Shown: positions 15,583 through 26,209, numbered from the stretch's first letter. The stretch is 50,386 nucleotides of DNA from Paludibacter propionicigenes (GCA_020721325.1 DYNA01000010.1:1-50386); one strand, 5' to 3'. Notes: generated by a model not told the origin, from the letters alone. A program made the numbers and translations.

Positions 15583-17895
15583 CTAATTTTTTATAATTTT
15601 TTTTGTTTTTTCAAAAATCTTTTGATGTTTTGAATCAAAACCACTTGTTTTTAAAAAATAAACCCCTGAATTATAGTGTTTTATATTTATTTTTTCAAAA
15701 TTATTTTTTATTTCTTTTGCAAAAATTTCTTTTCCGCTAATGTCTGAAATACTGATTGTTACAAAATCAATTTGATTGTTTTCAAAATGAATGTTTAAAA
15801 AATCAACGGTTGGATTGGGGTAAATTTCAATTTCTGATAATAAATTATCATTTTTTATGCTCGAAAGTAAATTGGAATATCCGGGTGTTGGATATGCAAA
15901 ATACCGCCAAATTTCATTACCATCGCTGGAATGCCCTTTGGAAACATCGGGGTCTTGAATACCGAAAGAAACATGGTCAATCACTGCAAAACCGGACGAT
16001 TTGTTGTCAAAAAGAGCTATTTCGTCGCCTTCAATTTCCAATTTAAAATTGGCGTGCATTTGCCCTTCATCGGTTTCATTATCCGCCCAAAAAAGTAAAA
16101 ATTCACCCGGATTAATGTAAATATTGGGCAATTGCCATTCATTTTTATTGTTGATATTGTCGCTTAAATATTTGTCGCCCAGCCAAATAGCTTTAGTGTC
16201 GGCATTGTAGATTTCTATCCAATCGGCATATTCGCCTGTGTTGTCTTTGATAGTCAGTTTGTTACTTGCCATAAACTCGTTGATGTACAATTTTAAATCC
16301 GATTCGCCGGCTAAAATGGCTTTAAAATTTCCAAAAGCCGGTTCACGTGTGGTTTGTTGATGATTATCGGTAGCTGTTATGTAAAAATTAAGTATTCCGG
16401 TATTTGAAATGGGAGAGGTGATTTTAGCTGAATAGATATGGTCTGTTGAAATCAAATCGTTTGCTAAACCCTTGTCATTCATTTCAATAGAGAGCCATTC
16501 GCCGTTATCTATTTGGTAGTGTAATTGCACTAAAATTGGTTCAAATTCATCTTCTACCAATCCGAAAACTTCAAAATCTTTTTGGGCTTCTATTTCAGTT
16601 GTTTGAACATTTGAAATGATTGGAAATATCTCATTAACAATTACTTGTGAATTTGCTGTACTGTTCCGAAATGCCACATAATTTTTTAAGCCGTATTTTA
16701 CGTGCTGTCCAAGAGCTTGTGTATAGGAATTGTTAAAATCTGACCAATTCCAGCCATAATCGAGGCTTCGATAATAATCTCTTTCTGCCGAAGAATTTAT
16801 TTTAGCTTTCAATGTATCAATGTGTAAATCGAGCTTTGTATTGTTAAAAAATTGAGTTAAAAACTCTTTCATGTAAAATGAAAACCTATCTTTATACATT
16901 TGATTTTCAAGTATTTTCTTTGTCAAAGGACGATTTTCGGACGAATGCCAAGTATAAATATTTCGTAATGCCCAATCGATATTGAACCAATCAATTCCAA
17001 AAGTATTATCTAAATCATACGGTATAAATTCAAATTGGTCGGTTGTTGTATTTTTATATAAGTAAAAGTTATTTTTGTTATAAGAATATCCATCCCAATG
17101 GCTTGTCAAAATTTCAATTACCAAGTATTTTAAAAATGAATTTACATTAAAAATAGGCTCCAGTTTTTCAGGATAATCGTTTGGATTTGAGTTGTTTAAA
17201 ATGTTTATTAGTTGGGCTAAATCGCTGTAATCGTCTTTTTGTAAATTGGTTTTAAGGTCGTAGGTTCGTAAATTGTTGCTCGAAAACTTATATAAATCAG
17301 GGCTTTCACCCAAATACGTTAAGGTTGCCGGATACAAACATTTATACAAATTGCCATTTTTATTGCCAAAGCGCGACTCTACAAACTCTTCGTCAATGTG
17401 TTCAATATTCATGTAAAGTCCTTTGTATTCGTTGTTTACGTAAAGTTCTACATGATTTGCCCGCGATGCCGGAACTTTTGCCCATTGCATCAAGTCGAAA
17501 CTTAATTTTGAACGCATTATGCTTGGGTCGTTGTGTTCGCCGTTTAAGTTTAGCTTCTCCAAGTTGTAAAATTTTCTGCCTTTTTTGAACGTGTTAAATG
17601 ACACTTTAAATGACTTTTTGGCAGAACTGCGTGAGGTGTTTCCGCGAAGCCTAAAACCAATGCTATCAACTATTTCGTTGGTTTGAGAACTGACAAACTG
17701 AAATTTTGCTACATATTCGTGGTCTGAATTTCTATTGGCATAATCGAGCATTTTTTCAAGCGAATCGGCATTTATAGTGATGTAAATTTTTGCAATTTCA
17801 GTGTCATCAAAAAGAATTCCTTTTTCAGGGAAATTTTGCCCGAAAATTTTTATCGAAACTAAAAGAAAAAGTAGAAAAACAGATATTATTTTCAT
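15583..17895 (-). CDS. CotH-kinase-family T9SS-secreted protein with lamin-tail domain
   Basis: 770 residues with signal peptide MKIISVFLLFLLVSIKIFGQ. A CotH-like atypical kinase domain spans about 35-370: RLRGNTSRSSAKKSFKVSF near residue 82, LNLNGEHNDPSIMRSKL near 117, NHVELYVNNEYKGLYMNIEH, and FEFIPYDLDNTFG near 292 (catalytic Asp region). A linker of Ig-like strands follows, then a lamin-tail domain at about 533-655 (YINEFMASNKLTI ... DWIEIYNADT), and a T9SS sorting domain at about 688-756 (IEIYPNPTVDFLNIHF ... SGVYFLKTSG). About 15 extra residues continue past the usual end of that domain. Function at the cell surface is unknown; protein phosphorylation is known for spore CotH, not shown for this subgroup. 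Confidence 0.87.
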   Translation of the reverse strand: MKIISVFLLFLLVSIKIFGQNFPEKGILFDDTEIAKIYITINADSLEKMLDYANRNSDHEYVAKFQFVSSQTNEIVDSIGFRLRGNTSRSSAKKSFKVSFNTFKKGRKFYNLEKLNLNGEHNDPSIMRSKLSFDLMQWAKVPASRANHVELYVNNEYKGLYMNIEHIDEEFVESRFGNKNGNLYKCLYPATLTYLGESPDLYKFSSNNLRTYDLKTNLQKDDYSDLAQLINILNNSNPNDYPEKLEPIFNVNSFLKYLVIEILTSHWDGYSYNKNNFYLYKNTTTDQFEFIPYDLDNTFGIDWFNIDWALRNIYTWHSSENRPLTKKILENQMYKDRFSFYMKEFLTQFFNNTKLDLHIDTLKAKINSSAERDYYRSLDYGWNWSDFNNSYTQALGQHVKYGLKNYVAFRNSTANSQVIVNEIFPIISNVQTTEIEAQKDFEVFGLVEDEFEPILVQLHYQIDNGEWLSIEMNDKGLANDLISTDHIYSAKITSPISNTGILNFYITATDNHQQTTREPAFGNFKAILAGESDLKLYINEFMASNKLTIKDNTGEYADWIEIYNADTKAIWLGDKYLSDNINNKNEWQLPNIYINPGEFLLFWADNETDEGQMHANFKLEIEGDEIALFDNKSSGFAVIDHVSFGIQDPDVSKGHSSDGNEIWRYFAYPTPGYSNLLSSIKNDNLLSEIEIYPNPTVDFLNIHFENNQIDFVTISISDISGKEIFAKEIKNNFEKINIKHYNSGVYFLKTSGFDSKHQKIFEKTKKIIKN

Positions 17896-17926
17896 TTGAT
17901 TTAATATTTTTTTAACTTTAATTTTA

Positions 17927-17934
17927 CAAAGATA
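17927..17934 (-). promoter_or_regulatory. -7 box for the CotH-family gene
   Basis: Read on the minus strand this is TATCTTTG, an exact fit to TAnnTTTG, 31 nt upstream of the start codon. The -33 element is not recognisable. Confidence 0.45.
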
Positions 17935-18164
17935 TTTAAAATTTTATTGTAAAAAGATATTTTTTTGTATTCTTTGGTGTTTTTATTTTAAAATTCCTCA
18001 ACTTTATTTAAAATATTGAAAATAAATGCATTATCATTTTCTCTAAAAATTTAAAAGTGAAATTTTAAAGATAAAATTTACGCAAACGTTTGTTTTAATT
18101 TTTTTATTTTTTGATAACTTAAATTTTTAACACCAAAAAAAATTATTTTAACGAATTTATTTTT

Positions 18165-18172
18165 TATATTTG
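18165..18172 (+). promoter_or_regulatory. -7 box for alaS
   Basis: TATATTTG followed by C matches the Bacteroidota -7 consensus, 62 nt upstream of the alaS ATG. The -33 element is not clear. Confidence 0.5.
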
Positions 18173-18234
18173 CAAGTTAAAATTTAGATAAAAAAATATT
18201 TTCTTTAAGAAAAAAATTATAAAATAATATATTA

Positions 18235-20856
18235 ATGACTTCAAAAGAAATTAGACAAGAATTTTTGCAATTCTTTGAAAATAAAGGACATAAAATTGTG
18301 CCTTCTGCTCCAATGGTTATTAAAAATGACCCGACTCTAATGTTTACTAATGCCGGAATGAATCAGTTTAAAGATTTATTTTTAGGCAATTCGCCCATTA
18401 AATTTCCACGCATTGCCGACTCGCAAAAATGCCTTCGTGTTTCGGGTAAACACAATGATTTAGAAGAAGTTGGACATGATACCTATCATCATACCATGTT
18501 TGAGATGCTTGGAAACTGGTCGTTTGGTGATTATTTCAAAAAAGATGCCATCGATTGGGCTTGGGAGCTTTTGGTTGAGCGTTTTAAACTCGACCCAAAT
18601 CGCTTGTATGCCACTGTATTTGAGGGAAGTAAGGAGGAGAATCTTGAACTCGACCAAGAGGCTAAAGACCTTTGGAAAAAATATTTGCCCGAAGATAGAA
18701 TTTTGAACGGTTCTAAAAAAGACAATTTCTGGGAAATGGGCGAAACCGGACCTTGCGGACCTTGTTCCGAAATTCATATCGACCTTCGAAGCGATGAAGA
18801 ACGAGCAAAAGTAAATGGAAATCAGTTGGTTAATAAAGACAATCCGCTTGTTATCGAAATTTGGAACTTGGTTTTTATTCAATTCAATAGAAAATTGGAC
18901 GGAAGTTTGGCTCAATTGCCTAATAAACACGTAGATACCGGAATGGGTTTTGAACGATTGTGCATGGCTATTCAAGGAAAAACTTCCAATTACGATACGG
19001 ACGTTTTCCAAGACATTATTCAAAAAATTGCCGCCCTTTCAGGAAAAAAATACGGTGAAAATCCAAAAACCGATATTGCTATGCGTGTGGTTGCCGACCA
19101 TTTGCGAACTGTCTCATTTTCAATAGCTGACGGACAATTGCCTTCAAACAATAAAGCCGGTTATGTAATTCGTAGAATTTTGCGCCGTGCCATTCGTTAT
19201 ACATATCAATTTTTGGAAATTTCCGAACCTTTCATAAATCGCTTAGTGCCAACACTTAACGCCGTTATGGGCGAAGCTTATCCTGAATTGATTAGCCAAG
19301 AAGAGATTATTACCAAAGTAATTTTTGAAGAGGAACATTCTTTTCTCAAGACTATTGAGAAAGGACTCGGATTGCTTGAAAAAGTAATGGCGCAAACCAA
19401 AGCTGAAAATAAAACCGAAATTAGCGGACAAATTGCTTTTACACTTTACGATACTTTTGGTTTCCCACTGGATTTGACCGAGTTAGTACTTCGCGAAAAC
19501 AAACTTTCGCTCAATTATAAAGAGTACGAAACTGAAATGGAAATGCAAAAAAATCGTTCAAGAGAAGCCGCCGCTTCGCAAGAAGGCGACTGGATTATTG
19601 TGCAAGACATTAAAAATGACGGTTTTGTGGGCTATGACCAATTGGAAACAACCGTTGAAATTACACGTTATAGAGAAGTAAAACAAAAAGATAAAATTTT
19701 ATATCATTTAGTTTTCAATCTTACACCTTTTTATGCCGAAAGTGGTGGACAAGTTGGCGATAGCGGTTTTATAGAGGTGAATGGTGAAAAAACGGAAATC
19801 ATTGATACTCAGAACGAACACGGAATTATTATTCACATTGCTAAAAAATTGCCTTCAAAACTCGATGCCCAATTTACTGCCGTTGTAAATAAGCAAGCAA
19901 GAGTTTTAACAGCTAACAATCACTCAGCCACGCACTTAATGCACTTGGCTTTGCGCAAAATTTTAGGAACGCATGTTGAGCAAAAAGGTTCGTTGGTTAA
20001 TAAAGATTATTTGCGTTTTGACTTTTCGCATTTTGAAAAAATGACTGATGAGCAAATCATTGCAGTTGAGGACTTTGTGAACAATGAAATTCGTAAAAAT
20101 TTGACTTTGAACGAAAAACGAAATGTTCCGATGCAGGAGGCTAAAAAAATGGGTGCAATGGCTCTTTTTGGTGAGAAATATGGTGATAATGTGAGAGTTA
20201 TACGCTTTGGCGACTCAACCGAGTTGTGCGGAGGCACGCACGTGCAAGCCACCGGTCAAATAGGTTTGTTTAAAATTATTTCCGAATCTGCCATTGCTGC
20301 CGGAATACGCCGAATTGAAGCCATAACTGCCTCAAAAGCAGAAGAATATACTCGCAATGAAAGCCAACAACTGAAAGAAATTAAACAGCTTTTGAAAACT
20401 TCGGGTAGTTTAACGCAAGCCATTGAAAAACTTTTAAATGAAAATTCCGAATTGAGCAAAAAAGTGCAAAATTTTGCCAAAGAACAAGCAAAACTTGAAA
20501 AAGTAAATTTGTTGAAAAATATTACAAAAGTTGGTGATATTCAGATAGTTTCGGGTAAGGTGATTGTTGAAAATGCAAATGCGCTCAAAGATTTGGCGTA
20601 TCAAATTAAAGGCGAAGTAGAAAATCTATTTTTGGCAATTGGTGCAGAAATAGACGGAAAACCAAATTTAGCCATTATGATTTCCGATAATTTGGTGAAA
20701 GATAGAGGTTTACATGCCGGAAACATCATACGCGAAGCTGCTAAAGAAATGCAAGGCGGAGGCGGTGGACAGCCATTTTTTGCCACAGCCGGTGGAAAAG
20801 ATATTAGTGGAATTGAAAGAGCAGTTGCGAAAGCTATTTCTTTTGTAAATATCTAA
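18235..20856 (+). CDS. alaS: Alanyl-tRNA synthetase
   Basis: Charges tRNA-Ala with alanine in the cytosol. At 873 residues it is full length. It has a class II catalytic core ([48 protein letters not shown]), a helical tRNA-recognition domain, and an editing domain with the Zn-binding set HSATHLMH (His563, His567) and CGGTH (Cys665, His669). A DHHA1/C-Ala domain ends in a glycine-rich [14 protein letters not shown]. All key motifs are intact. It has its own promoter-like box and terminator, so it is probably monocistronic. Confidence 0.99.
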   Translation: MTSKEIRQEFLQFFENKGHKIVPSAPMVIKNDPTLMFTNAGMNQFKDLFLGNSPIKFPRIADSQKCLRVSGKHNDLEEVGHDTYHHTMFEMLGNWSFGDYFKKDAIDWAWELLVERFKLDPNRLYATVFEGSKEENLELDQEAKDLWKKYLPEDRILNGSKKDNFWEMGETGPCGPCSEIHIDLRSDEERAKVNGNQLVNKDNPLVIEIWNLVFIQFNRKLDGSLAQLPNKHVDTGMGFERLCMAIQGKTSNYDTDVFQDIIQKIAALSGKKYGENPKTDIAMRVVADHLRTVSFSIADGQLPSNNKAGYVIRRILRRAIRYTYQFLEISEPFINRLVPTLNAVMGEAYPELISQEEIITKVIFEEEHSFLKTIEKGLGLLEKVMAQTKAENKTEISGQIAFTLYDTFGFPLDLTELVLRENKLSLNYKEYETEMEMQKNRSREAAASQEGDWIIVQDIKNDGFVGYDQLETTVEITRYREVKQKDKILYHLVFNLTPFYAESGGQVGDSGFIEVNGEKTEIIDTQNEHGIIIHIAKKLPSKLDAQFTAVVNKQARVLTANNHSATHLMHLALRKILGTHVEQKGSLVNKDYLRFDFSHFEKMTDEQIIAVEDFVNNEIRKNLTLNEKRNVPMQEAKKMGAMALFGEKYGDNVRVIRFGDSTELCGGTHVQATGQIGLFKIISESAIAAGIRRIEAITASKAEEYTRNESQQLKEIKQLLKTSGSLTQAIEKLLNENSELSKKVQNFAKEQAKLEKVNLLKNITKVGDIQIVSGKVIVENANALKDLAYQIKGEVENLFLAIGAEIDGKPNLAIMISDNLVKDRGLHAGNIIREAAKEMQGGGGGQPFFATAGGKDISGIERAVAKAISFVNI

Positions 20857-20885
20857 TTTTTAATTAAATAAATGATTTGTTTTTA

Positions 20886-20927
20886 AAACTTTGTCAAAAT
20901 TTTTTATTTTGACAAAGTTTATTTTTT
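20886..20927 (+). terminator. Terminator after alaS
   Basis: The long stem AAACTTTGTCAAAA / TTTTGACAAAGTTT (20886-20920) is followed by ATTTTTTT. Confidence 0.85.
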
Positions 20928-20949
20928 TACCGGTTTACTTATTTTCAGC

Positions 20950-22428
20950 ATGCTAAAAACTTTTTTTATACATCAGTGGAGAGAAAAAACTCGCTCTACA
21001 TTTTGGCGGAAAAATCTCATAATAAATATTTTTCTGGGCATTTTTGTTGGGATTTTTGTTTTTTACTTTGTATTTTTAGGACTTTATATTGATGTTATTT
21101 TGCGAAAAATCTTTCCACAATCGGATATTGTTCAAAAATTTACACTTTTTACATATTATTACTTCTTGATTGACTTAGTGTTACGATTCTTTATGCAAAA
21201 AATGGAATCTATAAAAATCAAACCGTATTTAATTTTGGTACTTTTAAAGAGCAAAATTTATAACTTTCTTATTTTCAAGTCGTTATTTAGCTTTTTTAAT
21301 CTTTTACCTCTGCTGATTTTTATTCCTTTTACCGTTAAAGTAATTTTTGTGGAAAAAGGTTTGTCTTTTGGATTTAATTGGTTGATAACCATAATTTTAT
21401 TGATTTTTATAAATCATTTTTTAAGTTTTCTTTTAAAGAAAAAATTTATAATAAAGCCTTTTCTGATTTTGAGTATTGTATTTGGAATCATTGGTATATT
21501 TTATTTGGAAAAGAATAGTTATACAAATTTTTCCGGTTATTTTCAAAAAATAATTTTTGTATTTTCAAAAAATGCTATTTGGCTTATTCTTCCCATACTT
21601 TTTCTAAGTGTTACTTATTTTCTATCAATTAGTTTACTAAAAAAATATACTTTTTTAGATTCTTTTGAAAAATCGGAAGAATTAAAATCCAAGAATTCTG
21701 ATGGTTTCTTTTTACTTCGAAAAATGGGTATTATTGGAAATTTAATTGAATTGGAATGGAAAATGCTTTGGCGAGGAAAACGCTCGAAAACTTATTTTTT
21801 CCTTTCCTTGTTTTTTATTCCTTATGCACTTGTTTTGTTGAGGGGTGAAAAATCTTCTGAAAATGAGTACTTTCTGTTGTTTTTTGCTTTGTTTGTAACT
21901 TCAGTTTTTTCCATTCAACATGCCCAATTATTTTTTGCATGGGAAAGCGTTTTTGCAGATTTAATTCATTCTAAACCAATAAATTACAACAATTACATTC
22001 ATTCAAAATATTATTTTTTAGTGGGTTTAAATTTATTTGCTTTTATTTTATCGTCTTTTTATATATTTTGGGGCATTAAGTTTTATTTTATAATTATTAC
22101 GGCATTTTTTTACAATTTGGGTGTAAGTATTTTTATTCAAATATTTTTATCTACTTGGAATAAAACAAGAGTTTATAACACGAAAGGTGCATTTTTTAAT
22201 TACGAAGGTGTTCATATAATTCAATTTGTAAATTTTATACCTTTAATTGTTTTTCCGTTGTTAATTTATTTCCCGTTTCATTTTTTTAATTTTCCAAATT
22301 TGGGATTTATTGTTTTGAGTAGCATAGGAATTTTAGGTATTTTATTGAAAAACAAAATTTTAAAGAAAATAACTTCTTATTTTGAAAAACAAAAATATGA
22401 TATGTTGGTTGGTTTTAGAAAAAAATAA
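20950..22428 (+). CDS. DUF5687-family ABC transporter permease
   Basis: 492 residues, strongly hydrophobic, with about 10-12 membrane segments. The N-terminus (FFIHQWREKTRSTFWRKNL) and the central ELEWKMLWRGKRSKTYFFLS match, by recall, the DUF5687 ABC-2-like permease family of Bacteroidota. It is followed after 5 nt by the ATPase gene, which supports a two-gene exporter. Substrate unknown. Codon usage is even more A/T- and Phe-rich than its neighbours, as expected for a membrane protein. Confidence 0.8.
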   Translation: MLKTFFIHQWREKTRSTFWRKNLIINIFLGIFVGIFVFYFVFLGLYIDVILRKIFPQSDIVQKFTLFTYYYFLIDLVLRFFMQKMESIKIKPYLILVLLKSKIYNFLIFKSLFSFFNLLPLLIFIPFTVKVIFVEKGLSFGFNWLITIILLIFINHFLSFLLKKKFIIKPFLILSIVFGIIGIFYLEKNSYTNFSGYFQKIIFVFSKNAIWLILPILFLSVTYFLSISLLKKYTFLDSFEKSEELKSKNSDGFFLLRKMGIIGNLIELEWKMLWRGKRSKTYFFLSLFFIPYALVLLRGEKSSENEYFLLFFALFVTSVFSIQHAQLFFAWESVFADLIHSKPINYNNYIHSKYYFLVGLNLFAFILSSFYIFWGIKFYFIIITAFFYNLGVSIFIQIFLSTWNKTRVYNTKGAFFNYEGVHIIQFVNFIPLIVFPLLIYFPFHFFNFPNLGFIVLSSIGILGILLKNKILKKITSYFEKQKYDMLVGFRKK

Positions 22429-22433
22429 GTAAA

Positions 22434-23126
22434 ATGATAGAAATTAAAAATTTATTTAAAGCATATAAAAAATTTAAACTTTCGGTAGAAAATTTGAGCA
22501 TAAAAGAAGCTGAAAGTTTTGGCTTAGTGGGAAATAATGGTGCCGGAAAAACCACTTTATTTTATTTAATGTTGGATTTGCTTAAAGCCGGAAGCGGTTC
22601 GGTGGAATTGAAAAATATAGATGTTTCAAAAAGCCAAGATTGGAAATTTTTTACTGCTTCGTACCTAAATGAAGGCTTTTTGATTGACTTTTTTACAGCT
22701 CGCGAATTTTTTTTATTTATAGCACGTTTGTATAAAAAAGACATTCAATACATTGAAAATCTGGTAAATACATACAAAGATTTTTTGCCTGACGACATTT
22801 TGACAAGTCGCAAATTTATTCGCGATTATTCGCAAGGCAACAGCGTTAAAATCGGTATAATAGCCGCATTGATTGGCGAGTCGGAAATTCTAATTCTTGA
22901 CGAGCCTTTTGCACACCTCGACCCGCGTTCTCAAATTCAACTCAAAAATATTTTGAAAGCTTTAAATTCTGAAAAACAAGTTACTTTGCTGATTTCCAGC
23001 CACGATTTGAATCACATCACCGATGTTTGCAAGCGAATTTGCTTGCTCGAAAACGGAAAAATAATCAAGGATTTAGAAACCAATTCAACAACTTTGCCTG
23101 AGCTTGAAAAATATTTTTCGGTTTAA
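22434..23126 (+). CDS. ABC transporter ATP-binding protein
   Basis: 230-residue ATPase partner of the preceding permease. Walker A is GNNGAGKTT, Walker B is ILILDEPFAHLDP (Asp-Glu intact), and the switch His lies in LISSHDLNHITDV. The ABC signature is unusual: the position normally LSGGQ reads YSQGNSVKIGI, as in several DUF5687-associated ATPases. The gene ends 4 nt from the convergent phosphatase gene with no room for a terminator between them. Confidence 0.92.
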   Translation: MIEIKNLFKAYKKFKLSVENLSIKEAESFGLVGNNGAGKTTLFYLMLDLLKAGSGSVELKNIDVSKSQDWKFFTASYLNEGFLIDFFTAREFFLFIARLYKKDIQYIENLVNTYKDFLPDDILTSRKFIRDYSQGNSVKIGIIAALIGESEILILDEPFAHLDPRSQIQLKNILKALNSEKQVTLLISSHDLNHITDVCKRICLLENGKIIKDLETNSTTLPELEKYFSV

Positions 23127-23130
23127 AAAA

Positions 23131-25158
23131 TTAAATCCGAATTGCCATTATTGAAATGTCATCAATTTGTTCGTAAGTGCCTTTCCAATTATTTAATGTG
23201 TTGGAAATTAGATTGTTTTGGTCTTCTAATTTTTGTTTTTGTGTATCAAGGAGTAATTTTTTGAAATTTTTATATTTGTATTTATCTAAATTTTCACCGC
23301 CAAATTGGTCGGCAAAACCATCGGAAAATAAATAGATGTAATCGCCTTTTGAAAGCTTAATTGTGTGATTTTTAAAAGGTTTGCTGCTATTTCCTATCGC
23401 TTGACGGTCGGCTTTTATTTCGTATAAAAATAAATTTTCATTTGCAAGGTTTGGCTCTATATTATTCTCATTTTCAGTTAATTGGCTTTTATTACTTACA
23501 ATATAAATCGGATTGTGCGCTCCGGCAAATTCCAAAATAAACGTGTTGTAGGAAAAACTACAAAATGCCAAATCCATTCCGTCTTTTACGCCAGCTTTTA
23601 CTGATTTTGAAAGGATAGAAGTAACTATTTCATTTAATTTATCAAGTATTTTAGCAGGTTGTCGCAAACCAAATTCATTGACGGCTCGTTCTAAACCATC
23701 AAAACCGATAATGCTGACAATGGCACCCGGAACGCCGTGTCCGGTGCAGTCGATTACAGAAAAAAAGGTGGTATTTTCTATGGTTTTTACCCAGTAAAAA
23801 TCACCAGAAACAATGTCTTTGGGTTTGAAAAAAATGAACGCATCATTAAAAATTTCTTTTAAATCGGAGAGTTCCGGTAAAATTACGGTTTGAATTTTTT
23901 GTGCATATTCGATGCTGTCAGTTATTTCTTCGTTTTTTTGAGCCAAAACCAAATTCATTTTTTGCTTTTGTTTGTAATTTTTGTATAAAACAAAGAAGAA
24001 AATTAAAACCAAAGCTAAAAATATTGAAATTCCAATTACTATAATTCGCTGATTTTTAATTTGATACTCTTGAAGTTGAATTTTATTGTTGGCATAGAGA
24101 AGGGCTTTTTCAGTTTCCGAAATTTCTTTTTCGGCAAGTAATATTTCAGCTTCTCGTTCTTGTATTAACATGCTGTCTTCGTGCGTTTTAGCTCGCAATT
24201 TCATCAATTCTAAGATGTATTTTGCTTTGCTTACTTTGTCTTTTTGGAGCGAAAGGTCTGCTATGTGTAGTTCTATGCTGTCTTTCAGGCTTTTAGTGGG
24301 TTTGTTTGCCAATTTGTCATATTTTTTTTGCTTTTCTTTTATTTCACTTTCAGTTGGTAAAGTGTTGTTTTTCAGCTTGTCTTTGTTTTCATTGATGAGT
24401 TGCTTGCTTTTTTCTGAATTGATGTACGAAAGATTGGACTCTTCGTTGCTTTTTGCACGTTCTTTTGCCGAAGCTATTATTCTATTATACTCTATTTCAG
24501 CATTTTCTCTGGCACGTTGTCGTATTTCGTTTGAGGCAGAATAGGCTTGAGCTACTATTCCGTTGGCTTCGTTTTCGGCTTTTAATTTGTATTTTTTTTC
24601 AAAAATTTCGAGTGTTGCCGGAGTTAAATCCTTGATTACTTTTTCGTTTTCTTCTATTTTGCCGTCATTTAATTTTTTTAGTTTATCATCTAAACTTTTA
24701 TCTAATTTTTGTTGATTTTGAAAACTATTGATGTTGTATCTAAAATCTCCGCCAGCACTATTTCCTACAAAATTTATTTTTATCACACTCGATTGGTATT
24801 CTTTGTAGTCAATTTCAGGATATAATTTGAAAAGCCTTAAACTTATATCTACTTGATAATCATTCATTCGCAGCGTTGTTGGGAAACGAGTATCTACCGT
24901 AAAATGTTTTGATAAATATCCTTTTTTCGATACTTCTACTTTGTAAATCGTTCCAAATTGCAAAATCATTTCGTATTTTTTTGATTTTGTGCCATTTATA
25001 GTTACCGTATCGTTGTTTGAAATTGCTGTAACTTTAGCATCGAGCAAAAGTTTTCCGTTTTCTTCTAAATTGATAAAAACCGTTAATTTTCCTTCTGCAA
25101 ATAGATTTGTAGTAAGAAAAAACATCAAAAGAAAAAGACCTATATTTTTTGTTTTCAC
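23131..25158 (-). CDS. Membrane-anchored SpoIIE-type PP2C phosphatase
   Basis: 675 residues with a signal peptide (...TTNLFAEG). An N-terminal extracytoplasmic PEGA/carboxypeptidase-regulatory-like beta domain (about 25-105) is followed by a long charged coiled coil (about 140-365) and one transmembrane helix (about 373-392, IIVIGISIFLALVLIFFFVL). The cytosolic PP2C-like serine phosphatase domain reaches the C-terminus, with metal-binding motifs FKPKDIVSGDFYWV, VIDCTGHGVPGAIVS, LFSDGFADQFGG and QIDDISIMAIRI. It probably senses an envelope signal and dephosphorylates an anti-sigma-antagonist-type partner; no such partner is adjacent. Family call is firm. Confidence 0.88.
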   Translation of the reverse strand: MKTKNIGLFLLMFFLTTNLFAEGKLTVFINLEENGKLLLDAKVTAISNNDTVTINGTKSKKYEMILQFGTIYKVEVSKKGYLSKHFTVDTRFPTTLRMNDYQVDISLRLFKLYPEIDYKEYQSSVIKINFVGNSAGGDFRYNINSFQNQQKLDKSLDDKLKKLNDGKIEENEKVIKDLTPATLEIFEKKYKLKAENEANGIVAQAYSASNEIRQRARENAEIEYNRIIASAKERAKSNEESNLSYINSEKSKQLINENKDKLKNNTLPTESEIKEKQKKYDKLANKPTKSLKDSIELHIADLSLQKDKVSKAKYILELMKLRAKTHEDSMLIQEREAEILLAEKEISETEKALLYANNKIQLQEYQIKNQRIIVIGISIFLALVLIFFFVLYKNYKQKQKMNLVLAQKNEEITDSIEYAQKIQTVILPELSDLKEIFNDAFIFFKPKDIVSGDFYWVKTIENTTFFSVIDCTGHGVPGAIVSIIGFDGLERAVNEFGLRQPAKILDKLNEIVTSILSKSVKAGVKDGMDLAFCSFSYNTFILEFAGAHNPIYIVSNKSQLTENENNIEPNLANENLFLYEIKADRQAIGNSSKPFKNHTIKLSKGDYIYLFSDGFADQFGGENLDKYKYKNFKKLLLDTQKQKLEDQNNLISNTLNNWKGTYEQIDDISIMAIRI

Positions 25159-25282
25159 AGTAAAAAATTTATTTTTTATTCAAAAAGATGATATCCGTTG
25201 CGTTTTTTTTTTTAATTCAAACTACAAATTAACAAATTTTTTGAATAAATAACAATATTTTTTGGATTTCTTTTTTATAAAA

Positions 25283-25322
25283 AATAAAAAAAAAGATTTT
25301 CCTTTCGGAAAATCTTTTTAAA
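25283..25322 (-). terminator. Terminator after the lipoprotein gene (minus strand)
   Basis: AAAAAGATTTTCC-tttc-GGAAAATCTTTTT (25290-25319), followed on the minus strand by a T-rich tract. It lies 38 nt past the stop of the gene ending at 25358. Confidence 0.8.
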
Positions 25323-25357
25323 CTATTGATTAACTGGTTTTTAGAAAATTGCACAAA

Positions 25358-26209
25358 TTAATTGTTTTTACCTCTAAATCTATTTCCCAATATAATTTCT
25401 TTTACTTGGTCGCCGCGTGTTATGGTCGCTTTTGCATCGCAAGTGCCGTCGCCGTAGTCTAAAACCATTGGTTCTTGGCTGTTTAAAACCAATTCTACTT
25501 TTCCATTGGTTGGAAATAAACAAACGGCTGGTTTTGTGAGCGGTACGGTTATGGTTTTTGAGTAAATACCTCCAGTCCAAGTAGTTCCGTTAGCTGTGCC
25601 ACTGATTTCGTACACATTATCTAAAAAAGTGTCGGTGCCGAAGCCTTCCACTAATTCCCATGTGCGGGTAGAATTGTGCGTAATTGAAGCCGTGCCGTCG
25701 GGTGTGGTTATTTTTCCGTTGGTAATGGTGCGTGTGAACGAAAGATTTTGATTTTCGTTTAACCCATTGTTAGTTACCACTTTAGTACCTTCTACTTTGT
25801 AGTTATTTATCGAAAAATCCTCAAAAGTGGTGGTGCGAGTTGCCCCTTGAGTTTTCCAATAAGCACTTTGGGTTACGTGAATTTTTCCTCTAAAAACGTT
25901 TCCATCAAGACCTACGCAACTATCGCTAAATGAAATGGTTACGCTGTGAGGCCAAAATTGACCGTTTTCGTTTTCATGCACAATTATTTCAAAACATTCA
26001 AAAGTTTTTTTTGAATCTTCCGATTTTACGCCTTCTATAAAGTTTGTAACTTCTTCTATTTCAGTAAGTTCAAAAGCATCTTCGGTCATTTCAATGTCGG
26101 TTAGTGTATTTTCATCTATTTGCAAATTTTCTTCTTTTTCGCACGATGAGAAAAGAAAAAGGGCTAATGTTAAAAAAGCCAAAACGAACGATAATTTTAA
26201 GTTTTTCAT
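25358..26209 (-). CDS. Hypothetical lipoprotein
   Basis: 283 residues. Lipoprotein signal with lipobox LFSSC, so the mature N-terminal Cys is followed by EKEE; acidic flexible residues run to about 65. The rest is Thr/Gly-rich beta-strand sequence (HVTQSAYWKTQGATRTTTFE, TRTWELVEGFGTDTFLDNVY) ending in VLDYGDGTCDAKATITRGDQ. Recurrent in Bacteroidota as an uncharacterised lipoprotein to my recollection; no function known. It probably sits on the inner leaflet of the outer membrane or on the surface. Confidence 0.7.
   Translation of the reverse strand: MKNLKLSFVLAFLTLALFLFSSCEKEENLQIDENTLTDIEMTEDAFELTEIEEVTNFIEGVKSEDSKKTFECFEIIVHENENGQFWPHSVTISFSDSCVGLDGNVFRGKIHVTQSAYWKTQGATRTTTFEDFSINNYKVEGTKVVTNNGLNENQNLSFTRTITNGKITTPDGTASITHNSTRTWELVEGFGTDTFLDNVYEISGTANGTTWTGGIYSKTITVPLTKPAVCLFPTNGKVELVLNSQEPMVLDYGDGTCDAKATITRGDQVKEIILGNRFRGKNN

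Larger units (their letters stand above)
17896..18234. other. Divergent intergenic region with two -7 boxes
   Basis: A/T-rich spacer between the CotH gene (minus) and alaS (plus). On the minus strand TATCTTTG (17934-17927) lies 31 nt before the CotH ATG; on the plus strand TATATTTG (18165-18172) lies 62 nt before the alaS ATG. Both match TAnnTTTG, neither has a good -33 TTTG. No T-box, other riboswitch or small gene is evident. Confidence 0.5.

Noticed and set aside
18460-19023. 187-residue frame antisense to alaS
   Set aside because: Shadow of alaS with no motif of its own.
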